Assembly (NCBI GenBank): GCA_965204405.1
Contig: CBDBEN010000005.1
Coordinates: 3,224,001-3,288,000, forward strand
DNA length: 64,000 nt
Direction: 5' to 3'
DNA from: JANQPX01 sp965204405
GTDB lineage: Bacteria > Pseudomonadota > Alphaproteobacteria > Geminicoccales > Geminicoccaceae
Shown here: piece after piece, positions 53,674 through 63,619 of the stretch
How the letters are laid out: each line of letters begins with the position of its first letter
Numbering within the stretch: position 1 is the first letter of the stretch
The notes under the pieces: model-generated
Told to the model about the DNA's origin: nothing
Database searches by the model: none
What the model saw: the letters and a program-made list of their open reading frames with translations, nothing else
Translations under genes and position numbers: made by a program

Positions 53674-54587
53674 CCAGCGATGATACGGCTCACTTTGCGG
53701 AGCGGCGGGTTGCCTGGCTGGAAGAACGCCTGCCTCACCCGCGTATTTCATTCGAGTTCTTTCCCCCGAAAACCGAGGCATCGGATCTCAAGTTCCGGCG
53801 AAGCGTGGACCGCCTGGCCGAATTACGGCCCAGTTACGTCTCCGTGACCTGCGGTGCCGGCGGCAACCCGGCCGAGGGCACGGCCCCCCTGGTCCGGCGG
53901 CTCATGGGTGAATCCGGGCTCGAGGCGGCAGCACACTTGACCTGCGCGACCGCCCCCAAGACCAAGATCGAAGAGATCGCCGAATGTTATTGGCGGGACG
54001 GCGTTCGCAAGATCGTGGCATTGCGCGGTGATCGGCCCAAGGATGGCGCGCAGCTCCTCGACAATCACCACGTCCACGCATCCGACCTGGTCGCGGCGCT
54101 GAAGCGTGTGGGCAATTTCGACATCGCGGTCGCCGGATACCCCGAAACCCACCCGGAAGCGGCAAGCCCGGACGCGGACCTCGATAACCTCAAGCGGAAA
54201 GTGGACGCGGGGGCGAGCCGCATCATCACCCAATATTGCTTCGATACCGATGCCGTCCTGCGTTTTCGCGATGCTTTGGTCGGCCGTGCTATCGACGTGC
54301 CCGTCGCCGTCGGCCTGCTGCCGGTCAACAATTTCATCCAGACCAAGCGCTTTAGCGAGACCTGCGGAGCCGGCGTCCCGGACTGGCTGGGCGCGCTCTA
54401 CGAGGGGCTGGAGGACGATGCCGAGCAGCGGGCCCTGATCGGCGCGTCCGTTGCCGCGGAGCAAGCCAGGCGCTTGGTGGTCGAGGGAATCGACGAGCTG
54501 CATTTCTACACGCTCAATCGAGCCGACCTCACGATCGCCACCTGCCGCTTGCTCGGCATGAAGCCAACGCTGGCGCAAGCCGCCTAA
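53670..54587 (+). CDS. metF: 5,10-Methylenetetrahydrofolate reductase
   Basis: 305-residue FAD TIM-barrel enzyme that makes 5-methyltetrahydrofolate for methionine synthesis. Family marks: ISFEFFPPKTEASD, VTCGAGG, ALRGDRP, the FAD-contact region VAGYPETHPEA, ITQYCFD and ELHFYTLNRADL. Coupled to the ArsR-methyltransferase gene upstream and 12 bp before metH, its metabolic partner. Confidence 0.95.
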   Translation: MTSDDTAHFAERRVAWLEERLPHPRISFEFFPPKTEASDLKFRRSVDRLAELRPSYVSVTCGAGGNPAEGTAPLVRRLMGESGLEAAAHLTCATAPKTKIEEIAECYWRDGVRKIVALRGDRPKDGAQLLDNHHVHASDLVAALKRVGNFDIAVAGYPETHPEAASPDADLDNLKRKVDAGASRIITQYCFDTDAVLRFRDALVGRAIDVPVAVGLLPVNNFIQTKRFSETCGAGVPDWLGALYEGLEDDAEQRALIGASVAAEQARRLVVEGIDELHFYTLNRADLTIATCRLLGMKPTLAQAA

Positions 54588-54599
54588 GCGAGATTTCTC

Positions 54600-57500
54600 A
54601 TGACAGATTTTCTAGAGGCCCTTCGACGACGCGTGCTGCTGTTCGATGGCGCGATGGGAACCCAAATCCAGAGCCGCGACCTCTCGATCGAGGAGGACTT
54701 TCAAGGCCAGGAGAACTGCTCCGAGATCTTGAACATGTCCCGACCGGACCTCGTTCGGGAAATTCACCTCGGCTATCTCGAAGCCGGTGCAGATGCGGTC
54801 GAGACCAACAGCTTCGGCGGCTCGCCCCTCACTCTTGGCGAGTTTGACCTTGCCGAGCGCGCCTTCGACATCAATCGCCGGGCGGCGACGCTGGCCAGAG
54901 AAGCAATCGAGGCTATTTCCGGCGATGGCCGGGATCGCTACGTCATCGGCGCGATCGGGCCGGGCACGCGACTGCCGTCGCTGGGGCATGTGTCTTATCA
55001 GGACTTGGAGGACGGCTTCGCGGTCCAGACGTCGGGGCTGCTCGCAGGGTCAGCAGATGTGATCCTTTGCGAGACCTGTCAGGATCCCCTGCAGGTCAAG
55101 GCCGCCGTCAATGGTGCCAAACGCGCCATGCGCGACGCCGGTGGACGTCGCCCCCTCATGGTGCATGTGACCGTCGAAACCACAGGGACCCTGCTGGTGG
55201 GCACCGATATCGCCGCCGCGACCACGATCATCGACGCCCTCGACATCGATATTCTGGGGCTGAACTGCGCGACCGGACCGCAGGAGATGGCGGAGCATTT
55301 GCGCTATCTCTCGGAAAATTGGCGGGGTTTGATTTCCGTGCTTCCCAATGCCGGCCTGCCCGAGCTCGTGGACGGCAGAACCCATTATCCCCTTGGTCCG
55401 GATGAACTCGCGGGATGGCTGGAGCGCTTTATCATCGAGGATGGTGTGAACGTTATCGGCGGCTGCTGCGGTACCGAAATCGAGCATATTGAAGCCCTGG
55501 ATCGCGTGCTCAAAAGGCTTGACGTAGACGGCTTCCGTCCAGCCCCCAAGCCAAGGACCGCGCAGCCCGCGCCCGGGCTGGCGTCGCTGTTCAGCGCGGT
55601 GGATTACCGCCAGGAGAATGCGTATCTCTCGATCGGCGAACGCTGCAACGCGAACGGGTCGAAGAAATTTCGGGAAAAGCAGGCGGCCGAGGATTGGGAT
55701 GGCTGCGTTGCCATGGGCCGGGAGCAGGTGAAGGAAGGCTCGCACGCGCTCGATGTATGCACCGCCTATGTCGGCCGGGACGAAATCGCGGATATGACCG
55801 AGGTGGTCAGCCGCCTGCGAGGTACAGCGGATGCTCCTTTGGTCTTTGACTCGACCGAGTTGCCGGTGTTGCAGGCCTCGCTCGAGCTCTATGGCGGCAA
55901 GGGGGTGATCAATTCGATCAACTTCGAAGACGGCGAGCAGCCGCCGGCTGCACGGATGACGCTGGCGCGGCGTTTTGGGGCGGGCGTGATCGCTTTGACG
56001 ATCGATGAAGACGGGATGGCCAAGAAGACCGAGGACAAGATGCGGATTGCGCGGCGGCTGGTGGAATTCGCCTGCGACAAGTATGGCCTGTCGCGCTGCG
56101 ACCTGATGATCGACCCCCTCACCTTCACCATCTGCACCGGCAATGAGGACGACCGAAAGCTCGGGCTTTGGACCCTGGAAGCGATCGAAAAACTCGCTGC
56201 CGAATTTCCCGATATTCAGCTCATTCTGGGACTGTCCAACATTTCCTTCGGCCTCAACCCGCCCGCCCGCCATGTGCTGAACTCGGTCTATATGGACCAT
56301 GCGATGAAGCGGGGGCTTACCGGCGCGATCGTTCATACATCCAAGATCATGCCGCTTCACAAGATTCCGCCGGAAGAAGTTGAAGCAGCTGAAGATTTGA
56401 TCTTCGACCGTAGGCGTGAGGGGTACGACCCGCTACAGGCGTTCATGGCTTTGTTCGCAGATCGGAAAGTCAGTGAAGTCAAGAAGGAGCGGCCGGCGGA
56501 GGTGGAAAAGCGCCTTTCACAGCGGATCATCGACGGCGACCGACAGGGCCTGGAGGACGACCTTGATGAGGCCATGGTCAAGCATCCGCCGCTGGAGATT
56601 ATCAACATCCATCTGCTGGACGGCATGAAGGTGGTGGGGGACCTGTTCGGTTCCGGACAGATGCAGCTGCCGTTCGTGCTGCAGAGTGCTGAAACCATGA
56701 AGGCGGCCGTCGCTCATCTGGAGCCTCACATGGAGAAGATCGAGGGCTCGCAAAAAGGCACGGTGGTCCTGGCCACGGTCAAAGGCGACGTGCACGACAT
56801 CGGGAAGAATCTGGTGGATATCATCCTAACCAACAACGGCTACAAAGTGATCAATCTCGGTATCAAGCAGCCGCTGATCAATATTCTGCAGGCGGCCAAT
56901 GAGAACCGGGCCGATGCCATCGGCATGTCCGGCCTCCTGGTAAAATCCACGGTGATCATGCGCGAAAACATGGAGGAAATGAGCCGCCAGGGCATCGGTA
57001 CGCCGGTCATGCTCGGTGGCGCTGCCCTCACCCGGCAATATGTCGAGGAGGACTGCGTCAAGGCCTCGTCATCCGGGAAGGTTGCCTATGCCCGCGATGC
57101 CTTCGACGGTCTGCATCTGATGGACCACATCGTCTCCGGGCGGTTCGACGATTATCTGGCCGAACGCCAGGAAAAGGCTGCCAACCGGCCGAAGAAACGA
57201 TCGAGGACGCTCGACGCCGTTGACGTGGCGCCGGTGACCCTCCGGCCGATCGAGGTTGAAGAAACCCGACTTCGGCGCAATGAACTCTCCAAAGGCGTCA
57301 ACGTTCCAAAGCCCCCCTTCCTCGGCGCGCGCATCCTGGAGGATGTCCCGGTCAAGGCGCTCCTGCCCTTCCTGAACGACAACATGCTCTATCAGTTTCA
57401 CTGGGGCTATAAAAAGGAAGGCCGTTCTCTGGACGAGTTCCTGCGCTGGGCCAATAAGGAACTGAAGCCGATCCTCGCCGATCTGGTGGAGGAGGCAGAG

Positions 57501-58097
57501 GCCGAACGGGTGTTCAAACCCCAGGCTGCCTATGGCTATTGGCCGGCTGCCGGTGAAGGCAACGACGTCTTGCTGTTCGACCCCGATGATGCGTCAAGGG
57601 AAATCGCCCGTTTCTCCCTGCCGCGCCAGAAAAAGAGCAACGGCCTTTGCATCGCCGACTTTCTCCGCGATGCCGACGATGATGAGCGTGACATCCTCGG
57701 GCTACAGGTGGTCACCGTCGGCCAGCGTGCCTCGGAAGTGGCAAGGGAGTGGTTCGCGGCTGATCGGTATAACGATTATGTCCGCCTGCACGGCCTCGGC
57801 GTCGAGCTTGCCGAAGCGCTCGCCGAATATACGCACAAGCGCATCCGCAGCGACCTCGGCTTCGGCCACCTGGACGAGCGTGACCGTGCCAAGCTGATCA
57901 AGCAAGGCTACCGCGGCTCACGCTATTCCTTCGGCTACCCCGCCTGCCCCCATGTCGCGGACCAGCGGTCCCTGCTCGATCTGCTCGATGCCGGGCGCAT
58001 CGGAATCGAGCTCGGTGACGAAGATCAGCTTTGGCCGGAACAATCCACCAGCGCCATCGTCCTGCATCATCCGCAGGCCCGCTACTTCAATGTTTAA
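54600..58097 (+). CDS. metH: Cobalamin-dependent methionine synthase
   Basis: 1165-residue multidomain enzyme transferring methyl from 5-methyltetrahydrofolate via cobalamin to homocysteine. Homocysteine domain about 1-310, with zinc ligands Cys223, Cys289 and Cys290. Pterin domain about 335-600. Cobalamin cap and binding domains about 625-880, with His732 in DVHDIGK as the lower cobalt ligand. The reactivation domain about 900-1165 binds SAM. All modules are present, so no split form is needed. Last gene of the operon; convergent with the double-TAXI gene 11 bp away, with no terminator visible between. Confidence 0.96.
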   Translation: MTDFLEALRRRVLLFDGAMGTQIQSRDLSIEEDFQGQENCSEILNMSRPDLVREIHLGYLEAGADAVETNSFGGSPLTLGEFDLAERAFDINRRAATLAREAIEAISGDGRDRYVIGAIGPGTRLPSLGHVSYQDLEDGFAVQTSGLLAGSADVILCETCQDPLQVKAAVNGAKRAMRDAGGRRPLMVHVTVETTGTLLVGTDIAAATTIIDALDIDILGLNCATGPQEMAEHLRYLSENWRGLISVLPNAGLPELVDGRTHYPLGPDELAGWLERFIIEDGVNVIGGCCGTEIEHIEALDRVLKRLDVDGFRPAPKPRTAQPAPGLASLFSAVDYRQENAYLSIGERCNANGSKKFREKQAAEDWDGCVAMGREQVKEGSHALDVCTAYVGRDEIADMTEVVSRLRGTADAPLVFDSTELPVLQASLELYGGKGVINSINFEDGEQPPAARMTLARRFGAGVIALTIDEDGMAKKTEDKMRIARRLVEFACDKYGLSRCDLMIDPLTFTICTGNEDDRKLGLWTLEAIEKLAAEFPDIQLILGLSNISFGLNPPARHVLNSVYMDHAMKRGLTGAIVHTSKIMPLHKIPPEEVEAAEDLIFDRRREGYDPLQAFMALFADRKVSEVKKERPAEVEKRLSQRIIDGDRQGLEDDLDEAMVKHPPLEIINIHLLDGMKVVGDLFGSGQMQLPFVLQSAETMKAAVAHLEPHMEKIEGSQKGTVVLATVKGDVHDIGKNLVDIILTNNGYKVINLGIKQPLINILQAANENRADAIGMSGLLVKSTVIMRENMEEMSRQGIGTPVMLGGAALTRQYVEEDCVKASSSGKVAYARDAFDGLHLMDHIVSGRFDDYLAERQEKAANRPKKRSRTLDAVDVAPVTLRPIEVEETRLRRNELSKGVNVPKPPFLGARILEDVPVKALLPFLNDNMLYQFHWGYKKEGRSLDEFLRWANKELKPILADLVEEAEAERVFKPQAAYGYWPAAGEGNDVLLFDPDDASREIARFSLPRQKKSNGLCIADFLRDADDDERDILGLQVVTVGQRASEVAREWFAADRYNDYVRLHGLGVELAEALAEYTHKRIRSDLGFGHLDERDRAKLIKQGYRGSRYSFGYPACPHVADQRSLLDLLDAGRIGIELGDEDQLWPEQSTSAIVLHHPQARYFNV

Positions 58098-58108
58098 ACG
58101 GCCTCTCT

Positions 58109-60343
58109 CTAAAAGGTAGGCGAAGCCGCGGGTGCCGCTGGGGGAGGCATGATGTCGGCCGACGATTGCGGCTCGCTGATATCGTCCGTGACAGTACCCA
58201 GAGCTGGACCTGTGAGGGATCGCGGCTCGAGGTTCGATCCCGGCTGGAGCCTTGGCGACAACGCTGCATCGACGGACAATGGCGAGGTCAAGGGATCGCG
58301 GCTGTTATCATCGGAAGCGGCCGCCGACAAGGACTGCTCGATCAGAAGGCGTCCCTGCAGGGCAATGCGCTCTGCCTGTTCCGCATTCTCATCGAGCCAA
58401 TTCCTTGCCGGATCGAAACGTTTCCAGCCTGATATCTGCGACGTCGGATCTACTTCGCGCCATTTGGCGTGATAGCCTGGCTGCTGAAGCTCCCCGAGAT
58501 GCTGGAACAGAATTGTGCTCAAATCCGCGAGCGCCTGATAGCGGGCCGTTCCAGGGCGCCAGTCATAGGTGAGGAGAGCCATGCGCACGGCGAGCGTCGG
58601 CACGTCGTCGCCAGCCTCGCCGGCGATCAAACTGGGATAGTCTTGCCGGGTGATCGAAGCCGGGCGGTAGCTGTCGGCATATTGTACAAACGGCACAGGC
58701 AGCAGCTTCAAACCACTGCTGCTATCGATGTCTCCGAGCAAAGGCATCGGCTTGCCACCGACGAAGATGGCGCCCGAGATCTCACCGGTTCTCAGCTTGT
58801 CGAGGGCCATGTGAGGCTCGAAAGCCGTCGGCTGAACCGCGACATCGAGACTCGATAGGAGAATCGAGGCGGTGATATCCCCACCACTGCCGGGCGCACC
58901 GATATTGACCTTCTTGCCGACGAGTTCCTGGATATCGTCGATCTCGTCCGGAACAATCAGATGCACCTCCTCCGGAAACAGCTCGGCGATATAGGCAATC
59001 TGCTCATTGACGAAAGGATAGATACCCTGCTCCACGGCATAGGCGACGATGTCGGTGCGCACCAGGGCGGAATCGACGTTCTGCAGATAGAGCAGGTCCG
59101 TGAGGTTCTGTCCGCTGCCGCCTCCATAAGTGGGAAGCAGGCGAAGCTCATCCTCTTCCGGGTCCAAAATGCCGGCCAGATCGGCGACGGCGCGTGCCGA
59201 TGTATCGCCGCTGGTGCCGCTGAACATCGAAATCAGCGTTCCGCGGTTGACCGCATCCTTGGCCTCGGACGTGCTTTGAAAACGTGCCAGCAGGTCAGGA
59301 TTGAGTTCCACCGGCGGCGGCGGCAACTCGACCCCCTCCTCCTGGTAATATTGCAGAGCTCCTGGATGAATCGGCAGGGGTAAATTGGCGGCTGCCGTGT
59401 CGAGGCTGATCTGCCTTGTCGCCGGATGCAGGCTTTTGAGGTACTCGAGTTCCTCGAAGATCGTCTTGGTGATCTCATAGACCACTTCGTCATCGACATC
59501 GGCATCCACGGCGAGGATATTCGGGGTGCCGAGCGTGAAGATGTCCCGATCTTGTCCCGGATAGGTCCCAGCGGGAATCACGACCCGCCCCCAAAGCCGG
59601 CGGCCCTGATCGATGGTGGCAAGCTGCTCATCGTCGAATTCGAGCACGGCCGCCTGATCCCCAAGCTCTTCGAAAACCTGTCGCACGGCCCGGATGGGCA
59701 CGCCGCCGCTGACGCTCATCCCGGCGATCCTGCCCTCAACCAAAGCGTCGGCACTCTCCTTGTAGCCAAGCTCGACAAGCTCGAAGTCCGTATCGATATC
59801 CAGGCCCAACGACGCCATAAGCGCCCGATTGCCGGCCAGCGTGCCCGAACTGGCCCGGCCAAGAGAAACGGCTTGGCGACGAAGCTCGGTAAAGTCCTGG
59901 ATCGTACCGCTTTGGACCGAGTCCTGATGAACAATGACGTGATCCGTACTGAACCAAAGTGTCGTGATCGCTCTCAAGTCCTCATTGGCCCCGATCTCCG
60001 AAAACCGGCCGACACCCTGATGCCCTTCATAGCTCGACAGTCCGGAAAGCACGGCGAACTGGACCTCGCCCGCCTGCATCAGCTCGATGTTCTCTTGCGA
60101 TCCCTTGGTATTGATCGCGGTCAGGTCGACATTGAACGATGGCAGCAGCTTCAGCTTGACCAGCGTCGACAGGGCGACACCCATGGGATGGTAAGTGCCC
60201 CCCGTCGAGCCGGTGCCCAGGAGGAATGATCGCTGCTCCGAGTCTGCCGCCTGCGCCAACGCATGCCCATGGACACCGAGTTGCATGACAAGACCAAGCA
60301 GAGTAACAGTCGCCGCGCGCCAGGATGCGCTTCGCGCCATCAT
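58109..60343 (-). CDS. Double-TAXI periplasmic binding protein A
   Basis: 744-residue exported protein with two successive TAXI-type (TRAP transporter receptor) binding domains. Signal peptide is at about 1-32 (LLGLVMQLGVHGHALAQA). Domain 1 (about 35-330) starts with LGTGSTGGTYHPMGVALSTL. Domain 2 (about 360-640) lacks that N-terminal motif but has the family-typical VGKKVNIGAPGSGGDITASI. The C-terminus is Pro/Ser-rich and low-complexity. ATG 60343 has a G-run upstream. No TRAP membrane subunit is nearby, so a transport role is uncertain; sensing or binding a small acid is possible. A paralogue diverges from it. Confidence 0.75.
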   Translation of the reverse strand: MMARSASWRAATVTLLGLVMQLGVHGHALAQAADSEQRSFLLGTGSTGGTYHPMGVALSTLVKLKLLPSFNVDLTAINTKGSQENIELMQAGEVQFAVLSGLSSYEGHQGVGRFSEIGANEDLRAITTLWFSTDHVIVHQDSVQSGTIQDFTELRRQAVSLGRASSGTLAGNRALMASLGLDIDTDFELVELGYKESADALVEGRIAGMSVSGGVPIRAVRQVFEELGDQAAVLEFDDEQLATIDQGRRLWGRVVIPAGTYPGQDRDIFTLGTPNILAVDADVDDEVVYEITKTIFEELEYLKSLHPATRQISLDTAAANLPLPIHPGALQYYQEEGVELPPPPVELNPDLLARFQSTSEAKDAVNRGTLISMFSGTSGDTSARAVADLAGILDPEEDELRLLPTYGGGSGQNLTDLLYLQNVDSALVRTDIVAYAVEQGIYPFVNEQIAYIAELFPEEVHLIVPDEIDDIQELVGKKVNIGAPGSGGDITASILLSSLDVAVQPTAFEPHMALDKLRTGEISGAIFVGGKPMPLLGDIDSSSGLKLLPVPFVQYADSYRPASITRQDYPSLIAGEAGDDVPTLAVRMALLTYDWRPGTARYQALADLSTILFQHLGELQQPGYHAKWREVDPTSQISGWKRFDPARNWLDENAEQAERIALQGRLLIEQSLSAAASDDNSRDPLTSPLSVDAALSPRLQPGSNLEPRSLTGPALGTVTDDISEPQSSADIMPPPAAPAASPTF

Positions 60344-60873
60344 CGCGTTGTCCCCCCCAACTTTCGCTTCCAAAAATATCAACGGTTCGCGTTCAAAAGC
60401 AGTCCCTTATGCATGTTTCACCAGGAGAAACAAGAGGGCCGGCCGTTCTTTATCGATAGGCCTTGGCGCCATATATCCCCGCAGCAGGGCAACATTGCGC
60501 CAATAAACGCCACAGTCGAACTCTATTATATTTTTTTACACTCCAAATACATATATCACTCAACCATGTCACTATAATGGTGATTTCTCGACAATCATCT
60601 GTTAATATTTTCACTCGACCATGGAATAAATGACATCTTGATGGATTGTCCATATTGCTTTGACTTCGACTTCTCCTATTAATGTCGTAGGTATGTTGAA
60701 AGATATGAGGTTCGACGTTGCTCCGAAGCAGGCGCTGCTTGGAAAATTCAGGCTAATAGAGATGATGCGCAGGCAGCCTATAGAAACGGGTGAAGAATTT
60801 GTTTAGCTAATGACACCCGTTCATCAATCAGCGCTGATCGATTGACCACAACACTCACTTGAGCAGTTTTTGC
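60344..60873. other. A+T-rich divergent promoter region of the double-TAXI pair
   Basis: 530 bp between divergent starts, A+T-rich around 60510-60660. A 37-codon frame (60693-60806, MLKDMRFDVAPKQALLGK at its start) begins after a weak ribosome-binding-like GTAGG and is not called a gene. No operator is clearly recognisable. Confidence 0.35.
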
Positions 60874-63087
60874 ATGATACGGAATGTCAAAACACCAATC
60901 CTGTTGCACGGCCTGAGAAACAGGCTTCAAGCGGCTATCTCCACACCAGGAAAGAATTCGCTTAGCCGAAAGCTCCTCCTGGTTCTGACGCTATCGCTGA
61001 CAGCGATAGCAGGTGGGCAGCCGGCTATGGCCCAGGCTGAGGATGACAGGAAACCTCCTCTTGTCTTGTCGACGGCAACCACCGGCGGCGCCTTTCATCA
61101 AGGTGGGGTTGGGCTATCCGCGCTGGTGAAGATCAAGCTTCTGCCCGTCAAAGGAATCGACCTGACGACGGCCAACTCCTTCGGATCGATGGAAAATATC
61201 GCTCGTTTGGGAGATGGAAGCACCGATTTCGCTATTCTCCAGGCACTGCTCGCTTATCATGCCCTGCAAGGAACCGGTCCTGCGGAATCATTAGGGCCCC
61301 AAGGTGACTTGCGCGCCGTGACGATGCTTTGGCCCAATGTCGAGCATTTCATCGTAAGAGAAGAGGCAGCACCCAATCGATCGATCACCGATCTGCTGAA
61401 GTTGCAGGGAAAACGTCTGTCCTTCGGCCGTGAGGCATCGGCCATCGAATCCAATCGTTTCCTTTTACAAAACATGGGCTTGGATATTCGCAAGGATTTC
61501 GACCAGGCGTTTCTTGCTTTCCGGGCGAGTGTCGATGCGTTCAATCGCGGCGACATCGATGGGCTCAGCCTTCCTGCCAGCACGCCGGTGCCGGCCTTCG
61601 TCGATCTGCTGGGGCTGCTTCGGCCCGATGCCGCCATTTTGAACTGGACCGAGGCTGATCTGAAAACGGCGGACGGCGGTCTTGGCCTGTGGTCGCCGAT
61701 CACGTTGCCCGCCAACACCTATCCCGGGCAAACAGAGCCGATCAATACCATCGCGCAGCCCAATTTTCTCGCCGTTCGAGCTGATGTCGACGAGGAGGCG
61801 GTCTATGATCTCACCAAGGCGATCTTCGAAAACCTGGAGTTCCTGGAGCGCCTCCATAAGCCGTTCGAGTTGCTGACGGTGGAGACGGCGCTCGCCGGGC
61901 TGCCCGTTCCGCTGCACCCCGGCGCGCGGCGCTATTTCGAAGAGATCGGTCAGCTGGAGAACGAACCGCTGCTCGCCGCCGCAGACGAACCTGTTGCGGC
62001 GGCCAAAGGCGACTATGCCATTTTTGGAAAGGACGCCCAAAACAGCCGTGAGATCCGGGAAGATGTCCGCCGCGGCGTGGTCAGTCTGATGATTCCGGAA
62101 GACGGCACCTCGGACGACCTCGCCAATGATCTGGTCGAGGTTCTGGCCGGAACGGACGGCCTTCGGGTCCTGCCGCTCAAAGGCAGGGGCACGGCGCATA
62201 ATCTTGCCGACCTTCTTTACCTCAATGGCGTCGACATAAGCGTGCTGCAGGTGGACGCAATGGAGTATGCGCGGCGCGAGAGTATTTTTCCCAATCTTAC
62301 CAAGAACATTCGCTACATCACCAAATGGCATGATCTGGACCTTCATCTCCTGGTCCGCGATGACGTCCTGAGCCTCGATCATCTGAAGGGTCAGCCGGTT
62401 AATTTCGGACCGCGGGGCAGCGGCAGCGAAGTCACGGCCGCGATCCTTTTCGACAGCCTGCGCGTTCCCGTGCAGCAGACGTCGTTCTCCCATGACACGG
62501 CCTTGGAGAAGCTCAGGAATGGGGAGATTGCCGGCATGGTGCATGTCGCCGGCAAGCCGAGCCCGCTTTTCCGGGGAATCGAGGTGCGTGACGGCTTGAG
62601 ACTGCTCTCGCTGCCCGAGATCGATAGCAGCGGCCAATATCGCTCCACGACTCTTACAGAGGCCGACTATCCGACCTTGATCTTCGGCAACCGGACCATT
62701 GACACCGTCTCCGTCCCCTCGGTCCTCGCGGCGTACAACTGGCCCACCGACCATCAGAGATACCCGCCGATCGCCAATTTCATCGGTAGCCTGTTCACGC
62801 ATCTAGGCACGCTCCAGGCCAATGGCCACCATGCGAAGTGGCAGGATGTCGATCCTTCGTTTGAATTGGATCTTTGGCAGCGCCATCAAGCTTCCGAAAC
62901 CTATCTCAAACAGTCACGAACTGAGGAAAAAGCGATCGGACAGGGGGGGCCCCTGCATCAGGAGTCTGCTGCCGAAAAGGCCAAGAAGGCGTCCAAAACC
63001 ATACGCTCCTATCCCAATAGCCAAGAGCTCAACAAGCAGCGGCGTCCGGCAAAGGCCGACAGCACCCACAAACAGCCGGTTTTCTGA
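60874..63087 (+). CDS. Double-TAXI periplasmic binding protein B
   Basis: 737-residue paralogue of the divergent gene. A long N-terminal stretch precedes the signal core (LLLVLTLSLTAIAGGQPAMA). Domain 1 begins with LSTATTGGAFHQGGVGLSAL; domain 2 shows LKGQPVNFGPRGSGSEVTAA. Both proteins share DVDxxxVYxxTKxIFExLExL and the QxxGYHAKW/QANGHHAKW block with WREVDP/WQDVDP. The C-terminus is Lys/Gln-rich. The start (ATG 60874) is uncertain; a TTG at 60859 is in frame and no good ribosome binding site is seen. No permease is adjacent. Confidence 0.72.
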   Translation: MIRNVKTPILLHGLRNRLQAAISTPGKNSLSRKLLLVLTLSLTAIAGGQPAMAQAEDDRKPPLVLSTATTGGAFHQGGVGLSALVKIKLLPVKGIDLTTANSFGSMENIARLGDGSTDFAILQALLAYHALQGTGPAESLGPQGDLRAVTMLWPNVEHFIVREEAAPNRSITDLLKLQGKRLSFGREASAIESNRFLLQNMGLDIRKDFDQAFLAFRASVDAFNRGDIDGLSLPASTPVPAFVDLLGLLRPDAAILNWTEADLKTADGGLGLWSPITLPANTYPGQTEPINTIAQPNFLAVRADVDEEAVYDLTKAIFENLEFLERLHKPFELLTVETALAGLPVPLHPGARRYFEEIGQLENEPLLAAADEPVAAAKGDYAIFGKDAQNSREIREDVRRGVVSLMIPEDGTSDDLANDLVEVLAGTDGLRVLPLKGRGTAHNLADLLYLNGVDISVLQVDAMEYARRESIFPNLTKNIRYITKWHDLDLHLLVRDDVLSLDHLKGQPVNFGPRGSGSEVTAAILFDSLRVPVQQTSFSHDTALEKLRNGEIAGMVHVAGKPSPLFRGIEVRDGLRLLSLPEIDSSGQYRSTTLTEADYPTLIFGNRTIDTVSVPSVLAAYNWPTDHQRYPPIANFIGSLFTHLGTLQANGHHAKWQDVDPSFELDLWQRHQASETYLKQSRTEEKAIGQGGPLHQESAAEKAKKASKTIRSYPNSQELNKQRRPAKADSTHKQPVF

Positions 63088-63186
63088 ACCCGCCAATTGA
63101 CCGCGCGAAGGCCTGGCTACCTTTAACAGAGGCGGCTCCATGCCTATGTTTGCCCTTATACTCCTTGCTTGAACGGACGGGCTTCG

Positions 63187-63615
63187 ATGACCGACAAGAT
63201 CAGGAAAACGGAAGACGAGTGGAAAGCGGTGCTCACCGACGAGCAGTATCGCGTTGCACGGCTGAAGGGCACGGAGCGGCCCTTTACCGGCACCTACAAC
63301 GACAGCAAGGCGGAGGGCACTTATGTCTGCGTCTGCTGCGGGCAGCCGCTCTTCGATTCAGACACCAAATTCGATAGCGGCACCGGCTGGCCGAGTTTTT
63401 GGGCCCCGGTCGACGACGGCGCCGTCGCGACGGAAACCGATACCAGCCACATGATGGTCAGAACGGAAGCTCTTTGCAGCCGATGCGATGCCCATCTCGG
63501 CCATGTCTTCCCGGACGGCCCTGCGCCGACGGGGCAGCGTTTTTGCATGAACTCGGCATCGCTGAAACTCATGCCCAAGCAACCGAGCGCCTCCGACGAG
63601 GCCGAAGAGAGCTGA
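63187..63615 (+). CDS. msrB: Peptide methionine-R-sulfoxide reductase
   Basis: 142-residue enzyme reducing the R form of methionine sulfoxide in proteins. Zinc ligands Cys48/Cys51 (CVCC) and Cys97/Cys100 (CSRC), substrate region GTGWPSF, catalytic Cys120 in RFCMNS. There is no clear resolving Cys in the usual place near residue 65. The ATG at 63187 has a weak ribosome binding site; TTG 63169 is an alternative. The GST gene follows after 4 bp, forming an oxidative-stress pair. Confidence 0.92.
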   Translation: MTDKIRKTEDEWKAVLTDEQYRVARLKGTERPFTGTYNDSKAEGTYVCVCCGQPLFDSDTKFDSGTGWPSFWAPVDDGAVATETDTSHMMVRTEALCSRCDAHLGHVFPDGPAPTGQRFCMNSASLKLMPKQPSASDEAEES

Positions 63616-63619
63616 GGGT

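Noticed and set aside
55050..56360. Minus-strand open frame of 436 codons within metH
   Set aside because: Antisense shadow of the intact methionine synthase, with no recognisable motifs.
60693..60806. 37-codon ORF between the double-TAXI genes
   Set aside because: Weak ribosome binding site, no recognisable product and no conservation evidence available.
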